Below are positions 51,501 through 63,168 of a stretch of DNA of 64,000 bases, piece by piece. Both the position numbers and the translations under genes were made by a program. The number at the start of each line of letters is the position of its first letter. Within the stretch, counting starts at the first letter, position 1. The notes beneath the pieces were generated by a model. That model was not told the origin of the DNA. It ran no database searches and saw only the letters and a program-made list of their open reading frames with translations. This DNA is from Acanthopleura granulata (lineage: Eukaryota; Mollusca; Polyplacophora; Chitonida; Chitonidae), in contig JABBOT010000010.1 in NCBI GenBank assembly GCA_016165875.1, positions 12,673,357 to 12,737,356 of the forward strand, written 5' to 3'.

Positions 51501-54500
51501 CTGGGGTTGTAAATTATAAGTGTTAAAGTTGAGAGATTTAGTAGGCTGCCCAATTACACTTAGTTTTGACTTAGTTACTGTATACTGTATGCCTATGGTA
51601 ATGCAATTGAGCACTTTTGAGCAGTGCAGGCATAGAGGGACATGTATTTCTGCTATTAGTGCTGGAGAACTTTTTCACTTCTAGTGTCATGTTATCTAGT
51701 TGTCATGTATGTATGTGTAGATATAGGTTCTTATAGACTCGTGTAGATATAGGTTCTTATAGACTCGTGTAGATATGGGTTCTTATAGACTCATGTAGAT
51801 ATGGGTTCTTATAGACTTGTGTAGATATAGGTTCTTATACACTCATGTAGATATAGGTTCTTATAGACTCGTGTAGATATGGGTTCTTATAGACTCGTGT
51901 AGATAAAGGCTCTTATAGACTTGTGTGGATATAGGTTCTTATAGACTTGTGTAGATATGGGTTCTTATAGACTTGTGTAGATATCGGTTCTTTTAGACTC
52001 GGCACATGGTGACAGTTTGTGTTGGCAGCACAGATACTCTGCACAGGTTTCTCCCTCTATGGAGTGGGGAGGGCAGATCAGTTTTGGTGCTCACCTCTCT
52101 TGCACTCTTCATGTAGGGAGCTCTCTGCAGTTAAGACAGTAGGCCTGGCTTGAATGGCTATTTTGAGGTAAGCCCTCCTTGGTCAGTGGGGGTATTTAAT
52201 GACCTCGGGGGTTGTCTTTTCTGTTCAGACTGTTTTCCATCGGCATATGATAGTTGGTGTTTGACTTTGCTGGGATTGAAAATTTTGACTCCAGTAGTAC
52301 CATTTTTCGTTCTTTGTTCCCCAAGATTACCACAGGGACACACAAGGAAATTGTCGAATGTGTATTTAGGGCCTCGACACCAACCACATCAGCAGAAAAT
52401 CTGTGAGATCAGCAACGGTTAGGCAAGACTACACCTTGTTCAATTCTGATGGGTGGAATTCACCAATGGAAGAACCAGATTTGGACAGGGACAACCCAGG
52501 AGACTGCAGCCCAATGATGAATGTCCTCATTGATGATGGCTTTTACTCATTGCCAGTTATCAGCAGCCCCAAGGATGGCTCAGAGGGAACTGAACTGAAA
52601 CCTGCTACTAACGGGTCATGTGTATGTGTGGGTTCTTTTACACTGGGCAAATGACTAAATTATGTTTTGATGCATAACTTATGTGTTTTGAGTTATTCAT
52701 GATGTTAATCTTAATTCTTAAGAATAATACTTTTAGATTACATGAACATGTAAAGCCCCATTTCTACCAACACTTTCGTCTAGTTAAGATAACTAGAGGC
52801 TGAAAAAACGCAGATCATCATCACAAAATCGCAGACGATAAGTTGTGGGGAATCTTGATCAAACTGAAGACATCGCCAGTGATTGTGAGGTGGTCGGGGT
52901 GATTCTTCCTTCATGCAAAAAAATCAGTTGCGATCAAAGGTTACAAAATGCCCCAGTCATACATACAATTTTCAATAAGTTAAGATAACCCGTGATCAAA
53001 GAATTGTGGGTAATCGTCATAAATCTTGGAATAATCGAGCGATCAGTTGTGGGTGATCTTGTCAAACCATGATGAATCTGAAGATATTGTCAACTGTCAT
53101 AGTCAGAGGTGGATTTTTGGATTGATCAGAAGTTAATTGAGCCTGGCCCTGGGAGCACTGTACGACCATCAGAAACCATCTTCATTACACTTCTATAACA
53201 ATTTTTGCTAGGGTATAAAGGAGTAAAGCACAGGGAGATGTCTTTAATAATACACAACATCTGTAAGAAAACCAGACCTGAGTAGCATCATTACATATGC
53301 CAGCTGAAATTTCAAAGTCAATGGCTCTCAGAACATCACAGCCTTGATAGATGTGTGACTTCCAACTGAAGACTTAACTGACCTTGCCTTGTTTCTAGAT
53401 GTAAAGTGCTCAGGAAGTGGGTGCTTAGGCTGGTAATGATAGACATGTGACATTTAGTGTGACCTTTTTTGTCAGTTGGACTGGCCTGGTTTTCATAGAT
53501 GTTCTGGTGCTGGAGTGTCCTGTGGAAATGCATCCAGCTTGAAAGGCCATTGTAGAGTATTGACATTGTAGTGTTATTCTTAAAACTAAGGAACTAAAAT
53601 GATTGAATGTTCTAGTTACCAGATTGGTATTTTTCTCAAGAAGTAGAAGTTACAAGCTTTTTGTTAACCACCCCCCCCCCCTCGGCATTGAACATTAAGT
53701 GAATGTTTAAAAATACCTCAAAAACTGAAAACTGAAAAATCTGCTAGAATATTTAAATGAGGGGCTGTCAATTCATTGGAACTGGAGCATGGGCACAGGG
53801 CTCGGTAAATTTCATATGTGAATAAATGTGGCTGATGACAGGCTTAAGGGAAAGATTTACGGCCCTCTTGAACAAAATTTGCCATGAAAGAGAGTTCAGC
53901 CGGTTGATAAGCATGTCTGTGGAGTTGTAATTGGTGGTCAACTGTCGCAAAACTAAACTGCTTTGATAGGTGGGTGCAAGTGCTGTGGTTGTTGTGGTGT
54001 GAAACGTAGACCATGGCCTGCCCTGTTTGTGTTGAATTTGAATAATGGCAGAACTTGTCCGGGCTCAGACAAGCTACAAACTCACTGAATGTTTTTAATT
54101 TCAATGTGACTGATTTAGTTTATGAACAAACCTCAAAACTTCATTGAGATGTCGCAGTCAGAATTTGTTTTAAAAAGCCAAATTTTGGGCGGCCATGTCT
54201 CTTTAGGAATATGTGCAAAAAATGTCTTCCTGTGTAACCTTCTATAAGTTTTCTTAATTTGAGAGAATAAAAAAAGAGGCAACTCTGCCTCTCATTTAAA
54301 AGGGAAAAGATTTTCTATTTTTGCTTACTGCGGGATGTAATGAACCAAGGCACACTTTCACAAAAATTTGTAAATCAATGTCTCGTAACTTTTCTCGTCA
54401 ATCACGTCCCCTAATGACGCTGTAATACACTCTGCATAATGAAAGTGCCCCCAGAGTCTTAGGAAAGATGTATCCTAATGCAATTAAACACCCACATGTA

Positions 54501-57500
54501 ATCATGTCAGAGTGTGGTTTCCTGCTCATATTACTATGAGCTTATACGTATATTCAAGGATATCCGGTAGTATGTTGCTGAATAATGATTGTATGTTTTA
54601 AGATCAACCATCCTAATTCAGTCATCAAATTTTGGTTAATGCAGTTTAGTTTGTACATTTGGAAATAAGACATTAACAATACATTTCTCTATTCTGTGGG
54701 CGATCTCTAATTTTTATGTAGGATATACTTTTAGGATATACCCTGGTGAAGTGATGCCCCTTCTTGGCTTTATCTGTCAATATATTGGGAAGATTAAGAA
54801 TTTAAAGAGGATCTAAATGCCTGTGACAGGGGCAATGCCCAGGGTTGATCAGGTTAATGCCCAGGGTTGATCAGGTTAATGCGAAAAGGAGAGTGACTAT
54901 GACCCAGACACAGTCACTATTATCACTGTACTGTTATGCATTATGATTGTCAGTACCTTTACGCCTGTCAGTAGGTGAGAATTGGAGGTGTTACTGAAAT
55001 TCAGCAGTTACATGTAGGTGTATGCCTTGTACTCTATGTTAATTTTGACAGTTGGGTTGTCCTGGGATTCAACGTACTTGTATATTGCTTAAAAAAAATC
55101 AAGAAGATAAAAAAAAAGAAAAAAACATGTACACGTCAGTACATGTGCACTTGTTTCATAGAGTGAGAAAGAAGGCATATGTACTTGTACAGAACTGAGC
55201 ACAATAGTGGAGAAGCCTGGCTTTTGGAGCCAGTCTGCTGTTCATAATTAATGGAACTAATTATTCACCTAAGGTGTAGTGAGCGTGCAACTTGCCCAGT
55301 ACTATCATTTAATGATGTAGTTTGTGGTCATTTGAGTGTGTGTCTGGATACTTTTAGAATTTTATGAGATGATGTCATCTCCAGTTCACCAGCATGTCAT
55401 ATGATAGTTTCGATCTTCTATCCTTGTTCATGAAAGCATATAAAAGTTGGAGTTTACTGAATGGAGTTTGCACTTCTTCCCAGTAACTGTTCACATGTGA
55501 CAGGGACATCGGTTAAAGATCGTAACTCATCTACTGTGTCATTTGATCCACATGGCCTGGCACGGATGGATGGATAGGTATGTGAGTCTGTTTCTAGCTG
55601 TTACATGTACGTCTTATGTCCAATTAGCTGTTTACCCAGGATATAGGATTACCTGGGTGCAGAATCACCCGTACCTCAGGTATGAACGTGTGTTATGTCA
55701 CAGATTACAGTAAACAGGATCTCAGGTATTACAGTAGGTGAGCTAAGGGCATACACTGTCTCCATGGTTCAGTGGGCACACTGTGTTCTACAGGTTGCCA
55801 GAATTCCGCCCAGCCTACTTCAGGTAGCTTCTGTTCACACAGGTATAAAGTGAAAAGTCAGTTACATTAAGCACTGCAGCTTTGTCCAGAAGCTTGGCTA
55901 CACAAGCTCTTCAGATTTATGCACTGCATTTTCTATTCTGAGCAAGTCTGGCGCTGAAAATTGTCAACGTTGGCCTCATTTTAATTTCCTGTGTTTTAGT
56001 TCAGGCAGGTTGGAGAAGGCTGCAAGGTGTTGTAGACACTGATAAACTGGTCAAAAATATTCAGTAGAAAAGCCATGTCTTAGGTCTGGTGGTCTAACAG
56101 ACTTGTCTTCATAGGTGGTAAGTTGGTTGTTCTCATGTCTGAAATTCCACAGTTCTTGCTGAAATTGTTTTTGAAGGACTCAGTCTTGACCTTTGTTACA
56201 TTGCCCTTCGCATAAAATGGAAAGTGGATGATCTCCAGTTACCACAGCTAGCTACATGTACAATGTAGGTGGACTGTATGAGGCTGAGTCATAGCTGTTG
56301 ATGTGCAGTTCAAGTACTTCTAATTCAGAGAACTCATATCTGCAGGGTAATATAGATGACCTGTCTGAGGTTCTTTTTTTGCGCACATTGGCAGAAAGCT
56401 GTCTGAGTGTGTGACCCTATTAAAAACTGTCAGACAGAATATGTTTATCCTATGGGTGTATATATAGAGAGAGATAGAGGCAGTGGCTCTGCGCTAGTGG
56501 CTACTGGTACAAGTTCATTGTACTGCTGAAGGTGTTTGTGACATGGACTGATTTTGAAAGGGACAGTAAATTAAAAAGATCGTGAAGATACAGGTACAAT
56601 GCCTGACACAGTTGTGTATAGTAGTTTGACTTGAGAATGTATGTGAATCCGTAGGTGCAAAGCAGCATTCTGATCTGGTTAACTCTTTGATAATTAACTG
56701 TGTAATCCAGTCAGAGTTCCTGGGTAAATCAGGCAGAGTGTTTGGAGGAACACAGATAACTTGACCTCGGGTGAACGCAGGTATATTGAGCTGGCTGGCT
56801 GGCAGGTTCCCTTGTTTAGACAGCATGGGGTAGATTGAAGGCTGTACCGTGCTCACTCCTGGATACATGTAGCCCTGAAAATCCTGTGTCGTTTCTGAGC
56901 GTGAGATTTTGCATATTTTAGCCGTGCCATGGGTTGTCAGCCACTCCATATCTCTTGTGTCCCAGTTGTTGTTATGTTCACAAAGGGGTTTGTTGAGGAC
57001 ATGACTTGCTGTTGTATTTGCACATGCACACATTAAGGGACCTTATTCCTCAGCTTGTCCTTTCAGTTAACTTTTTATACCTTAAAGGAAGAGAAAATCA
57101 GTAGCAGAAGTAACATTTCTCATTGGTTTTCATTCAAGTGAATTTACATGTTTAAGCTTGTACGTGCTTAGTGCAAAGTGAAAGGGACATGCACTTGAAT
57201 TACAGCTAAGGTATGCAGTGGATAAGAGATACGTCTCATCTGATGTCATACAGATACAGGAAGACTTTCATCAGCTCCATTGTTCAGTGCAGTTCGCAGA
57301 AAGAGAAATTTAAGTCTTGTTCTGTTCAAGGTATAATCTCATCTCAGCTAGGCTGTTTTCCTGTGGCACATGTACACAGTTGGGTTAATTTCGAGGCTTT
57401 CAGAGCTGTGAAGACCATGTTCTGAATACCTGTGTAGAGGTACCCTCCAGCTTAAGCTGTGTAATGTTCACTGGTAATGGAGTCTAGATGTGTACATATA

Positions 57501-60500
57501 GCTGTGTTATTGTGAGACTGAAGCCAGTTGAGGACACATTTCATTGTCTCCACACAATCCTGTAACAGTGGATTTTACCCTGGGTGAGGCTCAATAAGCC
57601 AGGTAACATGTGGGGCTAAATGATAAGCTCTTCAGCTGGTTTGGTTGCAGACGCAGAACACCCATGGCCACAGAAAAGCTTCTCTCTGCTGCACGAGAGC
57701 AAGCCACAGGTATGTATTGTACAGGTGTGTTCATCACTCAGGAAAAAATATTGTGGATATCACCTGTGTAGTACAGTGAACATATAGTGATGAAGTTCAT
57801 GTATGGTGACTGACTCATTTCATCTTTTTTTTATTCTTTGTACATGTAGTTCAATAACCAAGAGAATGAAGAAAGGTAAGGCTTTTACTTGAGTTGCCCA
57901 CAGGTTAAGCTGTTAGGAGGTGATATCCTGGGAAACCCAATCAACAGGAGAGAATTATTTATCGTTTAATTATTATGAAAAAGATGTAGGCTTACAGAAT
58001 GTTTGTTGGTGATGGTAGCCAGGCACATTGTAGACAGTTTCTGTGCAGATGTGTGTCAACTCTGCATAAACTTGTACATACCTGCAGATGTGACAGATAT
58101 GGTACAGGCACTGTTCATGGAAATAGCTGTACATGTGTGTACCAAAGACAAGCAGTTCCCATGCTGGCTCAGTCAACTTGCCACATGTATATATGTAAAT
58201 ATGTATCAGTCATCACAATAGTTGCCTTCTTGCGCTCTTGCCCTATATTATTTTGTTGTTCAGTTGGCAGCCAGTGACTCATGGCAGATATGCACATGGG
58301 ACAAACATTTAAATTCAGTAAAATATTAAAGTTACGGGTTACATAAATCAGACAGAACTTGGTATACATGTAGGTGGTGTCTTTGACAGGCATTATAGGT
58401 AAGTGTACATGTAATAATTATTAGTACATATGTACTGGCTACAGGTAATGTCTGTTGAGTGATTAAGTGAATGGATGTGGCCATTTTTAATGAATCATGG
58501 ATTTTGAATCTCATGTACAGTACATGTGTTTTATGTGACATCTGGTACAGGTGCTAAAGGTGTATGAAATGGTCTGAAAAGCCTGCTCTATTATGATGTT
58601 ATTAAGGACACAAAATGAATGTTAAAAACTAGATGCAGTGATAGAAACTTTTGACTGGACCTATAGCAAGTGTGTGTTAATCATTTGAGGTAGATTTTTA
58701 GAAGGATATATTTCATTATTTATTATTGTTTAATATTATATATTTATTATGTAAGCTGTGTAACTGATTAGATAATAACATATGTCCATACAACTTACTG
58801 TACAACAAAAACTTTTGTTTAAACTTTGTTTACCAGTACCAGATAATACTGGACCATTAGAGAGAAGTATACATCAAAATATTTGCTCTGTGTTTGCAAT
58901 TTCATGAATTTCCTGACTTTGGAAATGTGTATAGGAGTGGTTGCACAGTATGCTGTGAAATACTATTTTTATCTGAAATCAGTATACATGTACATTGTTT
59001 AAAGTTGTAATACCTACCCAAGCTAGAAAAACGTATGGATTCCCTGGAGCTGTTCTGTAGTGAAGGATCGTCTATAGAAAAAAGGAGTGGAGTGAACTGT
59101 GTTGTCTTTGTGAGGAACTATAAGATGCTCTAATGCCTAAACTTAACTTTGTCATTTTGGGATCGCTATTATTATCGAAAAATGCAGTTTTTCCGTCCGC
59201 TGCCAAATGATACAGCTGATTATACTCCAGCTTGTTGTGTCTGCACATAGCCTTATTATGCAGGTAATCATTTTAGGCATTTAAGAAAAAGTTAATTATG
59301 TTCTTGAAAAAAAAAATGTACCACTGAAATTAAGTCTTAATGGTAATGGACAAACTCTCTGTCACTGACTGTACTGACATATTTCTGTCAGCACCTCGAT
59401 GTAGAATTCTTCACCAGCAGCAATTTAATTCACTAATTTTATTGAAAAGGGATCCAAACTGAAAAATTCAACTTAGTCCAGTACTTACATGTTACCCAAA
59501 CTTATTGGTTGGACTTTTCATGGCTCTGAAGTTCCTGTGTAATAAATCAAGTTCTGTAAGTGTGTTACTTTGCAAGTACCTATCCATTTGTTGTAGGTAG
59601 ACATTCCCTTGTTGGGAACAGATGTGTATCATATCCCTCCTCCAGACCTCATTTATAATAGTTGTTGAGTATTGAGATTAGAAAGCAAGGAAAGATGGAA
59701 AGGAAGGACTTCTTTGTTTCATTCCCCTTGATGTCAGTATCCACAACAGTATACCCGTAACTGTGTACAGGCATCTATCTTCTTTGCTTGGAATATCCAT
59801 ATACCATATAATGTTGATTAGTTTTAACATACATGTATTTTCATATTTACAAAAAGTGAATTACAGTTTACCGACATTTAATCTAGTATTCACCTTTTTT
59901 TTTTTTCTTAATTAGCTGCTAACAAAGTAATCGTATCTTCTTTAGGAGTAGGTGACATAGATTCAGAGGACGGTGAAGTCTCCCTGCGCCCCATGGAAGC
60001 CCAGAGGGTGCCCTACGGACGTGTGTCGGACTATGACTATGCTGCTAGAGGGAGCCACTTGTATGAAGATCTCCCAATCAAATATGTGTGAGTTAATTAA
60101 TTTTGGCAATTTGATGTTACTTATTTCTTTCTTCAAGTTATTTTTATAGCATGTTTACATTATACCACCTTTTTATTCACTTTCATGACTTTAAAAATAG
60201 TTGTAAAGCGGAGCTTCAAAAACTTCATATTTTTTCAGCTTTTGACCCAAATACAATTGGTTCTTTTTGATTTGTAAGTATCAGGTGATGTTATTAATTT
60301 TATTTTAAATTTGAGGCAATTAATTAGGTTGAATAATTGAGCTCTGGTCTCGCACATATAGAAATCATGTTAATCCAATAATTGTAGATGCTTGTACATG
60401 ACTACCCTAATTCTGCAACCTTTTCTACCACAGCTGAAAGCAATTTTTCTCTGTTTTCTTGGAGAACTGTAGGACCTAGAGCAAAAATTCTCATCCATTT

Positions 60501-63168
60501 TAGTTTCATGAAACTTATACCAGTGGTGACACAAACAAATTATTTTTGACCTCTTCAGTCCAGCCTCAGAGGAGTCCCTGACCAGGGAGAATTCCCCGCC
60601 GGTGCCTCACCAGGAATCCTCCTGGCCCAGTACTGTCAGTACCACCAACAGCCAGGCCAACATTGTCAACAACAACACAGAGGCCAGGCAAGGATCAGTA
60701 GTATATATTTATTTATTTATTTGATTGGTGTTTTATGCCCTACTCAAGAATATTTCACTTCTACCACCAGTAGTATATAATGACTGTGGGGAACATTTGG
60801 CTTGTGTGGGGGCTGTAAACGTCAGACTGTATACAGGAAACCGGCTGATTGACAGCCATTCAGGAAAACTAACACAGATTTCAAGGCTAATATTCTTTTG
60901 TACACTTTATAATACTGTGCATTGTGGTATTGCTCTTTCTGGGTGTAGCAAATGTTCTGTGGGTGAAAATTGACCACAGAAGTATTCCTCATCACATAAA
61001 CCCAAAAAGATTGTCATTTGTGTGATATGAAACAGTTGTTTTAAATCTTCATGGGGTTTGGAGTTATTGCTGCCACTTGTGGTCAGTTGTTGAACCAGGT
61101 CATTGCTTGTTAGCTATTGAACAATTACTGGTAAATCTGTACTTAGAAGGAGAATTACAAATGCTACTGCAAGACTTTCAAATGTAACGTACTTAGAAAT
61201 GTAGATTATTTCAAGCACATTATTTATTGTTTTAATGACATTCACACAAATTTTGTGAGTGTCACCTTCATTTTATGTTTACTCTGTGAACAGAAAACGG
61301 CACAACCCCTTATATGATGCAATACAGACAAAGTATCCTAACCCTGCAGCCCCTGCTCCAGAGGGGGAGCCCGTCCACAAGCTGCCACAACAGAAAGTCA
61401 TGTTCATCTGCATCTTCGCTGTCATCGCCTTCATCATTTCTGTCATCTCCCTGTGTTTAGCCATCTATATGCTTGCCACATTACCACCAGGTTAGTTCTA
61501 AGTTATATGTCCTCGTCTGGGTTTCAAAACTCCGACATATCTATTTCTTTAATTTTTCTGTTTGGTCGCCTTATAATCTAATATACTCACAGTCTCACTG
61601 TTTTCAAAATATAAGTCATTGGGTAATTAAAAAATAGTTTTACTGGGTTACGTTTGTTCCCTTTGATGTAAGGCTTCTTGCGGTATTCACTGTCTACATT
61701 TCAGTATGTAGACATATTGCAAGGTTATTACCTACTGCTTACACTATGTTCTTAAAAGTCTTTCATTTGCATACTGAAATGCTCCTTGTTTTCCAGACAA
61801 ATATGAGGAAGAAAATAAAGCCCATTTAGCTAGATACACTCAGTTGAAAGCCGAATACAAAGATCTGTCCAAAAAAGTGAGTATTGGTGTAAGCTTTAGA
61901 GTTTTACTTTACTTCACATATTTTTTACAACTTTCTAATGAACTCGTAAAACTACTCGCTGCCTGTAGCAAGAAGGTCCTAGGCTATGTACTTTTTTGAT
62001 CTTTCCTTTATTACATCATAGTTCTAATATAAGCACTGCAACATCACAGCAGAAAATGATGTGCTCTACTGCGAGCTAACCTGTTTTGCACATTGACTGG
62101 TTTGCTGAAGAACAGTAGTTGAAGCTAATGTCAGTGTTTGGTCAGTGAGATGGTAGGTTGCAATCCAGCTGCTACCAGATCGTAAATGGTTTTGTATTAG
62201 GAATTTTTTGTTTGTAATGGGTGGGATTCATAGCTTAATTACTTAAGCCCAGTTTCATTAAATGTGAACAACAATTTTTGCAAGCCTCATGTTATTGTAC
62301 AAGATACAGGAAATTTTCTTCGTGGATATAATTCGCTGAGTATTATTTATTTTCAGCAGAAATCTTTACACTGTACTACATGTAATAGCCACATATTGTC
62401 CTCATATTATCCCAAAGGCCTCACAGGCAAAGTGGGGAAATCTACAAAATTTACTGCCCAGGGCTGGAATTGAACTCACAGCTGATGTGTCCATGTGATT
62501 AAAAGGCAATAGTTTTGATCACTTGACCCTGTGCTCGCTCCTCTGCTGACCATTCCTCACTGACTTGTTTGTCCCTTCAGTATTCTGAGCTGGCCAGCAT
62601 GCTGAGCTACAATCCAGATGGGAACAGTTCAGATGTATCCCTGGCAACCAAAGTGGCGAGGAACAGGCTTAGCATTCAAAAGATTGTAGACAATGTGACA
62701 GTACAGCAGAAAGCTGTGGATAGTCTTAAAACTCAGGTGGGAGTTCCCATATTTTTCTTTTCTCCTGTTTGTTGATTCTTACTATCTTAGAAAAACATTG
62801 TGAATAATGGGTGATCCTCAAACTGTGGCATTAAAGTGAAAAGATTTTGATGCACATCCAGATACAAGCGCAGAAAAAGTAACTTTTGAGGGAAGATTAA
62901 AAATTCAGAACTATTCTTTCTAACCATTTTACCACATTCCAGATAAGTTAATTATGGATATTTCTTAATAGATATGCATTTACCTGTCTATTTTATTCAG
63001 GTGATGGTCATTGATGACATGCAGAATAAGCTGCATGTACACAGTGCTAATATTTCCAAGAATTCAGAGTCCATTCGCACAACATCAACTGAGGTCAGCT
63101 CACTGACAGATCAGGCAGCTGTTCTGCGGGAACTTGTCATGAATGTCAGCAAAATGGAAGGGCCACAG
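48586..63168 (+). CDS. Type II single-pass membrane protein with coiled-coil stalk, 5' part only
   Basis: Coding starts at ATG 48621 in an exon with an acceptor at 48585, so an untranslated exon lies upstream. Exons: 48586-48744; candidates 57651-57709 and 57850-57875; then 59946-60087 (or from 59916), 60559-60687, 61294-61490, 61797-61876, 62581-62736, 63001-63168; the gene runs off the right edge. The cytosolic part is rich in D, E, P and S (GVGDIDSEDGEVSL, SDYDYAARGSHLYEDLP). One hydrophobic segment of 26 residues (61397-61474) follows a lysine, with no signal peptide, so type II topology is likely. After it come heptad-like segments with N-glycosylation sequons (NSS, NVT, NIS, NVS). The layout resembles class A scavenger receptors and membrane collagens, but no ligand-binding domain is in the window. 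Exon 1 joins 59946 or 59916 in phase; the two candidate exons do not, unless another small exon exists. Confidence 0.75.
49304..50262 (-). mobile_element. Decayed Tc1/mariner-like DNA transposon
   Basis: The left end, TATACTGAGCAAAAATATAA and ATGCAACAC, has the form of a known Tc1-like terminal repeat next to a TA target. On the minus strand, broken transposase pieces remain: INGNLNAIRYRDEIL near 49640-49690, and an end resembling LIRSMRRRC then GGHIRN near 49500-49560. Several stops and frame changes are present, the catalytic region is not intact, and the opposite terminal repeat is not seen. Confidence 0.75.
51075..51212 (-). repeat. SINE family 1, diverged
   Basis: GTTCAAGAATATCTCACTTA, GGCCAGCATTGTGTTGGTAG and GTCCACATGTTGCTGGCAC. 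Confidence 0.65.
51713..52001. repeat. 26-bp minisatellite, about 11 copies
   Basis: Unit GTAGATATAGGTTCTTATAG plus ACTCGT, with small variants (ATGGGT, AAAGGC, ACTTGT). It lies in the first large intron of the membrane-protein gene, just before the coding-like block at 52370. Confidence 0.95.
52370..52621 (+). other. Unassigned coding-like block in the first large intron of the membrane-protein gene
   Basis: An 84-codon open stretch with an acceptor-like TTTAG before it and TGT|GTATGT after it. Its composition (segments such as SDGWNSPMEEPDLDRDNPGD) resembles the acidic cytosolic exons of the surrounding gene. Used as an exon it would be phase 0 at both ends, which does not fit between the neighbouring exons (phase 1). 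It could be an alternative first exon, an exon of an unseen transcript, or a transposon remnant. Confidence 0.35.
54834..54882. repeat. 22-bp direct repeat, two copies
   Basis: AATGCCCAGGGTTGATCAGG plus TT occurs twice in perfect tandem in the intron of the membrane-protein gene. Confidence 0.8.
57651..57709 (+). CDS. Candidate internal exon of the membrane-protein gene
   Basis: Flanked by TTGCAG and GTATGT, open in the phase set by the first coding exon; it reads DAEHPWPQKSFSLLHESKPQ and leaves phase 0. A possible follower at 57850-57875 (FNNQENEER, donor GTAAGG) continues in phase, but the pair then meets 59946 in the wrong phase. Either one more small exon lies between 57876 and 59915, or these belong to another isoform. 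Confidence 0.5.
60702..60764 (-). repeat. SINE family 1 tail fragment beside an exon
   Basis: ATTTATTTATTTATTTGATT and CTCAAGAATATTTCACTTCT; it begins only 15 bp after the splice donor at 60688. Confidence 0.85.
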
